Positions 46,545 to 56,395 of a stretch of DNA of 64,000 nt are shown one piece after another. A program made the position numbers and the translations under genes. How positions within the stretch are numbered: position 1 is the stretch's first letter; the number at the start of each line of letters is the position of its first letter. The notes beneath the pieces were generated by a model. That model ran no database searches, was not told where the DNA came from, and saw nothing but the letters and a program-made list of their open reading frames with translations. The DNA comes from Dillenia suffruticosa (Eukaryota; Streptophyta; Magnoliopsida; Dilleniales; Dilleniaceae): positions 15,576,501 to 15,640,500 of the forward strand of contig JAVTVX010000034.1 in assembly GCA_033439265.1 (NCBI GenBank), in the 5' to 3' direction.

Positions 46545-46780
46545 TGCTTGCCTAGCAGAGGGTGCTGCTATCCTATTTATGCATACCGTGTTGGGCTCCT
46601 TGCTTGATGCTTGTGATAATTGTGGTAACCTTGAACTGGGAAAAGCAGTGGAAATGGAACTTTGTGATGCAAACTATAAGCCCTGGAGATTTGAAAAGTC
46701 CTACAAGAGAAGGGCAAAGAATGATTCAAAAGCCAACATCACTATTGAGCAATATCCTAATTTAGAGTTTGCCTAAAACA
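46545..46780 (+). pseudogene. PPR gene 3' fragment, first piece
   Basis: CCTAGCAGAGGGTGCTGC to GTAACCTTGAACTGGG (46551-46640) lines up with 39208-39290 of the intact PPR gene. The peptide SLLDACDNCGNLELGK parallels ALLNACHNCGNLVLGR. Similarity then fades, and gypsy sequence follows. The rest of the copy resumes at about 48640. Confidence 0.7.
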
Positions 46781-48600
46781 GTTGTTTTTACTTTGAATTT
46801 ATAAATTTTAGTTTTGACTCTGAATTTTTTTTATTATTATTATTTGAGCTGACTTAGAATTATTTAGAAATTTCTAAATTTTGGTTTTATTAGTAGTTTC
46901 TAGTTATCTGTTTAAGATTTATAATCTTATTTTAAGGAGAAAAAATAAGAATTTGAATGTTTTAGCACAATTGCTTTGATTTCTCTCAAACCATTCCTAG
47001 AAACTTTAACTGTGATTCCTAGAAACTTCTTTTTTCTTTTTCTATTTTGCTATTCATCATTGGACTATAAATTCTTGCATCATTTTTGGTATCGGAGCCT
47101 AACTGTGAAACCAGCTTGAGCTGCCATCTCCCGAGTTACCATTCACGGGTTAACCTTCACGGTTACTATTGGCGGGATATGCTTCAAATACACAGGTTGT
47201 TGATCACTTTTTTGCTCTATAGTCAAAGTTTTCTGCAAAAAAGCAAAAAAATTAAGGAAAAAAAAAATGATTCAGAGCAGGGACAGCACCATGGCTACAC
47301 TAACTGATGGTCGTTCAGTGGATGACTAACTGATGCAGAGGGAGACAATTTACTGCATCACGTAGCTGATGAATTGGCTGGTATAGAGTAATAGATTGGA
47401 AGCAAAGAAGGCAGGGTGGAAGCATTTGAGTCGTTGTATGATTAGCTTCCGAGAGGTTTCAACAATTATAAGGGTGGACTGAGTCCTGGAACACATCTTA
47501 ATGAAGAGTCAAGAGCAGTTCAGGACAACCAGCACCCGTAGCAGCCACCAAGTACCCATCCAAGGGGTGAAGAATGGGTTCTAAGGTGATTTCAAGCACG
47601 TCAAAATAAAGATGTTTTCATGTGAAACCATCAAAACCTTCAGGTACAGCGGGAGATATTACAAAGAAAGTGAAGGTTGATGTCCCAGTGAAACCATCAA
47701 AACCTTCAGGATACAGAAGGAGATATTACAAAGTAAGTGAAGGTTGATGTCCCAGACTTTGATGGGAAGTTTGATTCAACGATTTTCTCATATAGGTTAT
47801 TAGCAATTGAAGAGTATTTTGATTTGTATGATATGTTAGGAAACTGACACGTCTTGCAAAGATATGGTGGAATGGTGTTGAAGCTGACTTGTGACAGTTT
47901 GGGAAACCACCAATTAGTACATGGCAGGAAATGAAGGTGAAACTCCGAAACAAATATGTACCACCTAATTATTTGGTTAGGATTTGTGATCAACAATTAA
48001 ATCCGAGGCAAGGTCCCATGTTAGTAGTTAAATATATTTAGAGATTTGATGAGATCAAGACTAGAAATCAAGCTCCAGAATACCGCAGCTGGATGTTGGC
48101 AAGGTTCAAATCTGGTTTGAGGTGAGGAATTCAAAGGGCATTGCTTCTGGAACTTCTTTATAGTGTGGAACATGCATTCAAAATAGCTATGGATATGGAG
48201 GAATGCTCAAGGGATCATACAGCAAAAGGTTTTCTTCTCAAATTGGAGAGACAGCTCCAGAAAGGGCGTTGAGAATAACAAATTTGACAATGTAGATTTA
48301 GGTCAGAATGGTGAGAAATCTGAAGATCTTAAGAGGACTGGGGGTAAAACGCAGAAATTGATGGGAAAAGCTTTTGATTTAGGTGTGGTGGTAAACGGCA
48401 TATGGCTTATTAATGTCCAAGCAAATCTAGTCTTTATCTTGGCAGGGAGCAGGGAGAAACTTCTGATCAACAAGAGCAAGATGGGAACAAGGATGGTGAA
48501 GAAACTCCTAAATTAAGAGTAAAGTATTTTGGCAAAATCTAAATTAGAATCCAGCTAAATAACAATGTTGGCTCTTGAATCATTCTTTGCCCTTCTCTGG
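46781..48600 (+). mobile_element. Ty3-gypsy fragment: LTR, primer site, gag
   Basis: An AT-rich LTR-like block ends TTGCATCA at 47082. It is followed by the tRNA-Met-type site TTGGTATCGGAGCC (47087-47100). From about 47735 the plus frames show VDVPDFDGKFDSTIFSYRLL, then EYFDLYDML and further gag sequence with a zinc knuckle (RCGGKRHMAYxC, about 48385-48415). Stops are frequent. Protease and pol are absent, and no 3' LTR was found. The left LTR end near 46783 is a guess. Confidence 0.7.
47625..47756 (+). repeat. 66-bp tandem duplication in the gypsy gag leader
   Basis: AAACCATCAAAACCTTCAGG begins at 47625 and 47691, and both copies continue GGAGATATTACAAAG to GTGAAGGTTGATGTCCCAG. The unit is a multiple of three, so the frame is kept. 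Confidence 0.85.
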
Positions 48601-48639
48601 TAGTACTTTCCAGATCTCCCTAGTTTGCATCATCTTCCA

Positions 48640-49715
48640 GGCATATAGTTTGCATTATCAAATTTTAATGCAAAATATGAAATGTGGGCTGAACTTAGAC
48701 AATTAAGGGGAGCTTTGTACGGATGCAACTTTATTTAAGAAAAAAATTTTTAAAACAATACAACGGATAAAATAAATACAAAACTAACCCACCTATATCG
48801 TGATTTTAAATTACGACATGCACTGTTCATACATGTCGTGACTTAAAGTCACGACATATATAAAAATGGTCCATGTCGTGAGTTCAACTCACGACATGTA
48901 ATTTATCCATAGAGAGAGAGAAAGAAAGAAGGGGGAGAGAGAGAGAGAGGTGGGGAGAGAGAAGATGAGAGTGAGAGGGGGAGAGGGGGTGGGACCCGCC
49001 CCCTGTCTCTCTCTCCCTGTCTCTCCCCAAATCAGAGAGAGGGGGTGGGACCCACCCCCACTCTCTCTCTCCCTCCCTCTCATTCCCAAAATGAGAGAGA
49101 GGGGGTGGGGAGAGAGAGAAAGGGGAGGGGGCGGGTCCTACCCCCTCTCCCCCTCTCACTCTCATATTCTCTCTCCCCACCTCTCTCTCTCTCATTGTGA
49201 GTGCATATTATGAGTTCAATTCATGATATATCCCATTTTTTATATATGTTGTGACTTGAAATCACGATATATTTGAACAGTGCATGTCGTGACTTGAAAT
49301 CACGACATAGGTGAATTAGTTTTTTATTTATTTTATCTGTTGTATTGTTTTAAAAATTTTTTTCGTAAATAAAGTTACATCCGTACAAAACTCCAATTAA
49401 GGGAGTTGATTAAATGTAGAGATTTGAACAAAGGAGTTCGATGTAGTTAGTCATCTCTTAAATTTTGAAGGAGATTAATCTATTTCTATGTTGTTGGGTT
49501 TTACAGGTATACATTAGTTGCTGTCATTGAAATGCAATAGATTGCAGAAGTTAGAGAAAGAACCTCACTATGGAGATAAGGGCATTCCGAATTTGTCAAT
49601 GGGCTGCATTTTATATGTAATGGAGGTGGATGACTGCCCATTGAATTTCGTTGTCGGATAACATTGCTCAAGAATATATTGCATTGGGCCGGAACTCCAA
49701 AAACTGTGTAGGTCC
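48640..49715 (+). pseudogene. PPR gene 3' fragment, second piece, with shared 3' flank
   Basis: 48662-48708 (TGCAAAATATGAAATGTGGG and onward) matches 39365-39411 of the intact gene. After the foldback insertion the match resumes at 49395 (AGTTGATTAAATGTAGAG versus AGTTGATGAAATGTAGAGGT) and continues past the lost stop into the 3' flank up to about 49705. It is a decayed paralogue. Confidence 0.8.
48709..49394. mobile_element. Foldback element / long-TIR MITE (686 bp)
   Basis: The two halves are inverted copies of each other over almost the whole length. The left starts GGAGCTTTGTACGGATGCAA and the right, inverted, starts GGAGTTTTGTACGGATGTAA. The centre is made of GAGAGAGGGGGTGGG and its complement. 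AATTAAGG flanks both sides (48701-48708 and 49395-49402), an 8-bp (possibly 9-bp) target duplication, and the empty-site sequence is visible in the intact PPR gene (39404-39411). Extra small palindromes of ATGTCGTGACT type lie in the arms. No coding capacity. The duplication length fits hAT or MULE. Confidence 0.88.
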
Positions 49716-50270
49716 TCCTAACAAAGAAAAGCTCTGCAAAGAGGTCCCCAAAGGGGGGCAAGTGCGCGCTAACCCTTCGAATACAATACTTGCAACAACT
49801 CAAAGAGCCACAAAGAAGGGAACAAGAACAAAACATAACCGGGGCTCTAGACCAATGGGGATCTCTAGACTTAGAAGACCCTCCAGAATTGGTCCGCCTC
49901 TAATTTTCATATATGTGGTATGAAAATTTTGAGACATTACAAGCTGCTATCCAAAGGCTATTCTTTTATTGTTTAAAGATTGTTTTTGTGTTATTTATGG
50001 TCCACAAGGTTAAGTAATCGATCAAAAGTGAAACCTAATCTGATTCCTTAAGAATAAAGCTCTGATATCATTGTTGATAACTTTACTATTCATAACTTGA
50101 ACGCTTCATGGCTACGACTTTTACAAGATAGGAAACCAATGTTACTGGTTCGCAAGTGTGCCGAACACTTTATAGCAAGAAGTATCTAAAAATCTAAAAA
50201 TTTTGAAAAGTTGAAAGAAAGTAATTTTTTGATGAAAAAGATGAGATTCTTGAAAATTCTTCTCTCTTAC
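49716..50270. other. Unassigned, with a possible minus-strand LTR end and primer site
   Basis: On the minus strand, TTATCAACA meets ATGATATCAGAGC at 50058-50080, as at an LTR end followed by a tRNA-Met-type site. The LTR would run rightwards and be cut by the insertion at 50271. No coding region supports it. Confidence 0.3.
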
Positions 50271-51123
50271 TATAAAAATTTTATAAAATGGATTTGTCTC
50301 GATGGGCATTTTATAAATAAAGAATATGGAACAATGATCAAATATATTTGGAATACAAGAGGGACAATGCTTTAAGAAAATTATAATGAGACAATGTTAA
50401 AAAATATGTGTGAGACTTTACTCAAAATTGAGAAACTAATACCCTATCTATGAGGGTCATTTAACCCTCTATTTAAGAGAATTTTTTCCAGATTTCAAAA
50501 TCACAATGGAGTGCCTATTTATAGAGAAAGATGGGGAGAGGTTTGTGAGAAAAAGAGAGAGTGGAGAGAGCATAAAGCTCCCTCCACTGGCCGTTGGGGT
50601 AGTCCCCAATCGCTAGTTTTTGTACCAGCTCTTGAGGGCTCTTTGGGCCCCCTTAGCCGGTGCATTGCTAGGCCTATTTGGGCCCAGCTATGGCCCGAGG
50701 GAAGGGATCATATAGGGCCCTTTTTGGGGCTCTAAATGGGTTCATTTTTCTGGATAGTAGGAGGCAGTATTTTATCCCATTTTCTTTTACATTTTTGGAT
50801 CACTTTTGGATCTTGTTTAGTGTTATAAAATACACTCATTTAATACCCTAATTGTGAACTATAAAACTCCTCTTATGTTGGTCTCCAAATTTGTCTCCGG
50901 ATATGTTTTGCACTTGTACCGCTTCGATTTGTGTTTTGAATATTTCTAAATTTCTCCATGGACCACCTCCCAGGGTTGGACTTAGGATTACCTCTAAACG
51001 AGCTTTGTACTTGGACCGCCTCGATTTGTGCTTTGGACATTTTTAGATTTTTTCATGGACCACCTTTCAAGACTTTGTTATTTGACGGGTTTTTCCTTAG
51101 TTTCATACTCTATCTTTTCAACA
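50271..51123 (-). repeat. LTR copy 1 of the three-LTR element
   Basis: Starts TATAAAAATTTTATAAAATG and ends CTTTTCAACA; 853 bp. Includes GCCGTTGGGGTAGTCCCC-like palindromic words near 50590. Confidence 0.88.
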
Positions 51124-51652
51124 CTCCCCCTCAAGTTCGTCGTTGGAGACGTGACTTGCCAACGGTGAGAAAAATGTTTGAAGATGGCCTCCCCCGCAAG
51201 TAGTTGCTCCCGTTCTATTGACGTGGAGTCTTCTTTGGACTCCCTGCATTTTTAAGCAAGACATCCTATTTTTCTAGTTTTGATGCCGTATTCTCTAAAT
51301 GTGTATCATTGTTAGTTCATAGATAATGAAAATACTTTTAATGAAAATAATTTTTGCACAAGTCTCATGCCTTGGTTTGGTAACTTTCGGATGACAACCT
51401 TGAGCTCAACTCCCACGGCTAAACCCAGAAATTTTGTTCCAAAAAGTAGACTTTTGCCAATGGTGTAGTGCTTGGCCGCCTCTTTAGCTCCATTCCATGG
51501 GCCCTTTGTTTGGGAGACTTTTGGATGGCAACATTTGAGCTTACTCCTTCAGCTACACACGGAAACTTTGCTCCAAAGATGCCATTGAAACTTGCCTTCT
51601 TGCAGCCTCCAAAGCTCTATTCGTAGGACAAGATCTTGATACTATGATACCA
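51124..51652 (-). other. Internal segment 1 with polypurine tract and primer site
   Basis: Plus-strand CTCCCCCTCAAG at 51124 is the polypurine tract, and TGATACTATGATACCA at 51637-51652 is the primer site, both read on the minus strand. The short frame just after the primer site has no known domain. Confidence 0.8.
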
Positions 51653-52336
51653 TGTAAAAATTTTATAAAATGAATTTGTCTCAATGGGTATTTTATAAAT
51701 AAAGAATGTGGAACAATACCCAAATATATTTGGAATACAAGGACAATACCCTAAGAAAATTATAATGAGACAATACTAAAAAATATGTGTGAGACTTTAC
51801 TTAAAATTGAGAAATTAGTACTCTATCTATGATGGTCATTTAACCCTCTATTTGGGAGAATTTTCTTCATACTTCAAAGCCACAAGGGAGTGCCTATTTA
51901 TAGAGAGAGAGGGGGAGAGCTTTGTGAGAAAAAGAGAGTGGAGAGAGCATAAAGCTCCCTCCATTAGCCATTAGGGGCAGTATTTTGTCCCCGTTTGTTT
52001 TATAATTTCAGATCAATTTTATGTCTTGTTTAGTGTTACAAAATACAATCATTTAATACCCTAATTGTGAACTACAAAACTTCTCTTAGGTTGGTCTCCG
52101 GATTTGCCTCTGGATGTGCTTTGTACTTGTACCGCCTCGATTTGTATTTTGGACATTTCTAGACTTCTCCATGGACCACCTCTCAGGGTTAGACTTAGAA
52201 TTGCCTCTAAATGAGTTTTGCACTTGGACCGCCTTGGTTTGTGCTTTGGATATTTTTAGACTTTTTCATTGACCACCTCCCGAAGCCTTGTTATTTGACG
52301 GGTTTTTCCCGAGTTTCATATTCCATCTTTTCAACA
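51653..52336 (-). repeat. LTR copy 2, with an internal deletion
   Basis: 684 bp. Lacks roughly 170 bp present in copies 1 and 3 (the stretch between the TAAAGCTCCCTCC word and GGGCAGTATTTTGTCC). Ends CTTTTCAACA. Confidence 0.88.
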
Positions 52337-52862
52337 CTCCCCCTCAAGTCTGTTGTTGGAGACGTGACTTACCAACGGTGAGAAAAATGTTTGAAGATGG
52401 CCTCCCCCTTGAGTAGTTGCTCCCATTCGATTGACGTGGAGTCTTCTTTGGAATCCCTGCATTTTTAAGCAAGAAATCTTATTTTCCTAGCTTTGATGTC
52501 ACATTCTCTAAATGTGCATCATTGTTAGTTCATAGATAATGAAAATACTTTTAATGAAAATAATTTTTGCACAAGTCTCATATCCTGGTTTGGTAACTTT
52601 AAGATGACAACCTTGAGCTCAACTCCCACGGCTAAACCCAGAAATTTTGTTCCAAAAATAGACTTTTGCCAATGGTGTGCTTGGCCGCCTCTTTAGCTCC
52701 ATTCCATGGGCCCTTTGTTTGGGAGACTTTTGGATGGCAACATTTGAGCTTGCTCTTTCAGCTACACACGGAAACTTTGCTCCAAAAGATGCCATTGAAG
52801 CTTGCCTTGTTGCAGCCTCCAAAGCTCCATTCGTAGGACAAGATCTTGATACTTTGATACCA
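52337..52862 (-). other. Internal segment 2 with polypurine tract and primer site
   Basis: 526 bp, closely matching internal segment 1. Frames within it (for example 52984-52619 on the minus strand, which runs into LTR 3) have no recognisable domain. Confidence 0.8.
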
Positions 52863-53732
52863 TATAAAAATTTTATAAAATGAATTTTTCTCAATGGGCA
52901 TATCATAAATAAAGAATATGGAAAATGCCCAAATATTTTTGGAATACAAGAAAGACATTCCCTAAGAAAATTATAATGAGACAATACTAAAAAATATGTG
53001 TGAAATTTTGTTCAAAATTGAGAAACTAATGTCCTATCTATGAGGGTCATTTAGCCCTCTATTTGGGAGAATTTTCTCCATACTTCAAAGCCACAAGAGA
53101 GTGCCTATTTATAGAGAAAGAGGGGGAGAGGTTTGTGAGAAAAAGGGAGTGGAGAGAGCATAAAGCTCCCTCCACTAGCCGTTGGGGGCTGTCCCCAATG
53201 GCTAGAAATTCTAGCCGTTGAGGCAGTCCCCAATGGCCAGTTTTGTACCTGCTCTTGGGGGCTCTTTGGGCCCCCTTAGCTGGTGCATTGCTGGGCCTAT
53301 TTGGGCCTAGCTATGGCCTGAGGGAAGGGATGATTTAGGGTTCTAAATGTGTTCATTTTTCTGGATAGTAGGGGGTAGTATTTTGTCCCCTTTTGTTTTA
53401 CATTTTTGTATCACTTTTGGGCATTATTTAGTATTACAAAATATATTCATTTAATATCCTAATTGTGAGCTACAAAACTTCTGTTGGGTTTGTCTCCGAA
53501 TTTGTCTCCGGATGTGCTTTGCACTTACCGTCTTGATTTGTGTTTTGGACATTTCTAGACTTCTCCATGTATTATCTCTTAGGGTTGGACTTAGAATTGC
53601 CTCTAAATGAGCTTTGCACTTAGACCGTCTCGATTTGTGGTTTGGACATTTCTGAACTTATTTATGGACCACCTCTTGAGACCTTGTTATTTGGCGGGTT
53701 TTTCCCGAGTTTCATACTCCATATTTTCAACA
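52863..53732 (-). repeat. LTR copy 3 of the three-LTR element
   Basis: 870 bp, starts TATAAAAATTTTATAAAATG and ends TATTTTCAACA, followed directly by the CTTAC target duplication. It is the 5' LTR in the element's orientation. Confidence 0.88.
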
Positions 53733-53737
53733 CTTAC

Positions 53738-54400
53738 ACTTAATTCTTATTTTTGATAAGCTGCTTCATGAAGATTTGGAACTCTCGTTCGACACTAAGG
53801 TTTGATGACTAAAGTTAAAAACAATTGCAAAATGTTTAACATAAAAAATACAAAATAGATATATGACCAAAAGTCTTAGAACATTAAAGCATTCTCCTCA
53901 TTACTTTATTAGATTTTTAAGTTTTTGCTTTAAACTTCTACTCGATTTATTCAGTTTCTTTTGTAGGTAGTTTTTGAGAAGCTCATTTTTGAACAATAAA
54001 CGTCAAAGTCCAGAAAGGAGGCAAAATCCTAATATGAGCCTAAGAATATTCAACCAAAGAAATTCAACATTTTCTATTCTAAAGAGTAGTGTCATTCAGT
54101 CTTACAGGATAGCATTTTCTTTACCCAAGGTGTCAGCAGTTTCAAGCCAGAAAGAAGTTTGCAGCAGCTTACCAATCTGATCACTTCATTGTCATGACGC
54201 TTTTGGCAAGGGCAAGATGGTCCTTTCACTTAGATTTTGTCTTCGATAGAATACACCACTGGGGTGGCTGAAGCTTCGAGTATATAGGCTGAACTTGCAG
54301 CTTCAAACTAGCTAGTAGCTAACCCTACAACTAGCACAATGGCTACCTATAATGGAAAGTGCTCAAGGGAAACTTGGAGAACCACCCTATGGCTTAGAGA
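53738..54400. other. Intergenic, no gene recognised
   Basis: No family motif. A 68-codon frame at 53974-54180 has nothing recognisable. Confidence 0.4.
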
Positions 54401-54960
54401 ATCATAAATCTAGCAAATGAGGGGCCAGATTCATTAGTTTTACAAGGTAGATTGATTATTGATGGCAAGAGGCAACAGTTCTGTCTCAAAAGCTGGAGGC
54501 CTTCAAAGGACACTTTTGTGTGTGTCATAATACATTGCGGGTAGGACATCCGTAATGGGATTGCATGCTTGCCCTGCTGAATAAGGGTTACTATTAGCTT
54601 CAAACGAAAGATGATGCCCAAGAGTACACGTGCACTTGCCTCATTCGCCAGAAGGACAAGGCCATGGGAGTGTTTCTTTTGATTTTATCATGGAGATTCC
54701 TAAGTTGGAAGACGTGTAGTATCTTGGTAGTAATAGATAGATTTTCGAAATATGCAACGACTAACGTGTACTTAGTGAAATGGAAAGACATGGAGTAGGG
54801 GAGACCAGCTCGGAGAATGCAAGTGACTCGTGAGATTTTCAAAAGAAGATCAAAGAGTTCAAGACAATAGGCAAAGGCACATATCGTCTCTGAGAACGGC
54901 GACAAATTAAGTGGAGAAAATGTCACGGTCTGCCATTTTCACACCAGAAAGCAATGCCTC
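54400..54960 (+). pseudogene. Ty3-gypsy integrase relic
   Basis: Plus frames contain EYTCTCLIRQKDKA (about 54621-54662), equal to the end of the integrase zinc finger (T-C-x-x-C-Q-x-D-K). ILVVIDRFSKYATTNVYL follows (about 54722-54776), the catalytic-core entry V-V-V-D-R-F-S-K-Y-A of gypsy integrase. Further upstream GRLIIDGKRQQ and an HCGxDI block match the pre-zinc-finger region. Frameshifts and stops break it and the other pol domains are missing. Confidence 0.7.
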
Positions 54961-55920
54961 AGCCACATGTAGTAGCAGTCTAGTAGTAATAGTTCTTTAT
55001 AGTAGGTTTTCACTTTTGTAACTTTATTTATTTATTTATTTTTTTGTGCACTGCTCAAACATTTCAATACCATACTTGGTGTAACTTACCAAAAGCCCCT
55101 TCCTAGTACAATTGTTGTCTCTGTGTCATGTTCTTTATTTGTTTCCTTTCATTTATTTACTTTGTTTAGCAATACAATTGTTTCGAGTGAATCTCGTTAC
55201 ATTTTAAAAATATCGCATATCATAATTGTTTCTGCATTGCAAGAGTTAGCTGACGTCCTCGAGTGTGTCTTCCAAATGCATGCTGAAAATGCACCAATTC
55301 ACGTGGTGACAATGAACTAGACGAGATTGATTCTTCACGTAACTCATGAATAGACATATAATAGAAGGCCCAAAATGAGAAGGAACCTCTCCACACAAGT
55401 TTTTAATTATAAGATTTACTTGTGATGATTTTAATGACAAAGGAGCCAAATCCCATGTCGGATGTCCGATGAAAAGCTTTCAACCAAAAATGATTGCTTG
55501 TCATTCCAATATCAAACTAAATTGAAACTAATCTAAGAGCATATACTTCGAACCATATTGACTTGCATGTGTTGGAAAAAGTTGGATTGTATTTGCTTTC
55601 AATGTAGATAAGCCTACTTTGAATAATTAGCAAAATTATTTAGTTTAGGAAAACAAAATGCTTATGTAAAATAGATAATAAATCTCAAGTTAATAAAGCA
55701 AACCAAAGATAACTTCAAATCGAAGAATTTTTCCAAATTTTCATGTCAAGCCCATCTGTGTCGCACAAAGAGAAATAGTCCCTCATCCTTTTGTCCTTGA
55801 AAGAGTTACATGCTTGCGGGAAAGGTAGAAAAGGTACACACTGTGTGAATAATTATTATATAGGTCAAAGCGGAAATCATTCAATAAGTATCACATAATG
55901 CTGCACTTAAATTATGATCG
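54961..55920. other. Intergenic, no gene recognised
   Basis: AT-rich, with a (TTTA)n run near 55024-55041. It lies downstream of the FLX-like 2 gene. Confidence 0.45.
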
Positions 55921-55924
55921 AGTA

Positions 55925-55930
55925 TTTATT
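55925..55930 (-). terminator. Candidate poly(A) signal of the FLX-like 2 gene
   Basis: Minus strand AATAAA about 465 bases after the stop codon. The intervening sequence (56395-55931) would be a long 3' UTR; the frame 56355-56113 within it is not supported. Confidence 0.35.
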
Positions 55931-56395
55931 ATGAGATATAGTCGTTACAAACAACAAAAGAAATGCAATCTGGACAAGGAGGTGAAGACGGTCCCAGAGT
56001 AGATATGGCGACCAAAATCTGGCAGAGAAACAAATTTTGCACTGACAAGAATTGCTAGAAAAACCCACAAAATCACATTATCTTCATCAAAATAAAACCA
56101 CGACCGGGGGTCTCAATATCCATACAAGAGAATTTCAATGCAAGGCAATTTAAAAACTACAGAAAATTTAACAAGAAAAATGACACGGACCACTTGAAGA
56201 AGAGCTTCATACTGGCGTAAATCCAATTTGTTCATGCTCCGCAGACCTTCAAATGTCAATAAGGAAACTACTCGTAAAGAGCTCCTGTTGCTTGAGCTGC
56301 CTAGGCCAATGCCAGTGCAAAGCAGCTGAAGCTTCATACTGGCGACATATACCAACCCCTAAAATGTCAAACTTGTGAAACCATAACACGGTGGA

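Larger units (their letters stand above)
50271..53732 (-). mobile_element. Non-autonomous LTR element in a three-LTR tandem array
   Basis: Three direct LTR copies (50271-51123, 51653-52336, 52863-53732) are separated by two near-identical internal segments of 529 and 526 bp (51124-51652, 52337-52862). Each internal segment begins, in minus orientation, with TGGTATCATAGTATC or TGGTATCAAAGTATC (tRNA-Met-type site) and ends with CTTGAGGGGGAG (polypurine tract). CTTAC flanks the whole block on both sides (50266-50270 and 53733-53737). The internal segments have no gag or pol. This is the design of TRIM-like or other non-autonomous elements, here with an extra LTR-internal unit. Confidence 0.9.

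Noticed and set aside
48884..49213. Overlapping frames on both strands rich in Arg, Glu, Ser and Pro
   Set aside because: Products of the GA/CT-rich centre of the foldback element.
50511..50735. 74-codon plus frame
   Set aside because: Lies in LTR copy 1; disrupted in the other two LTR copies.
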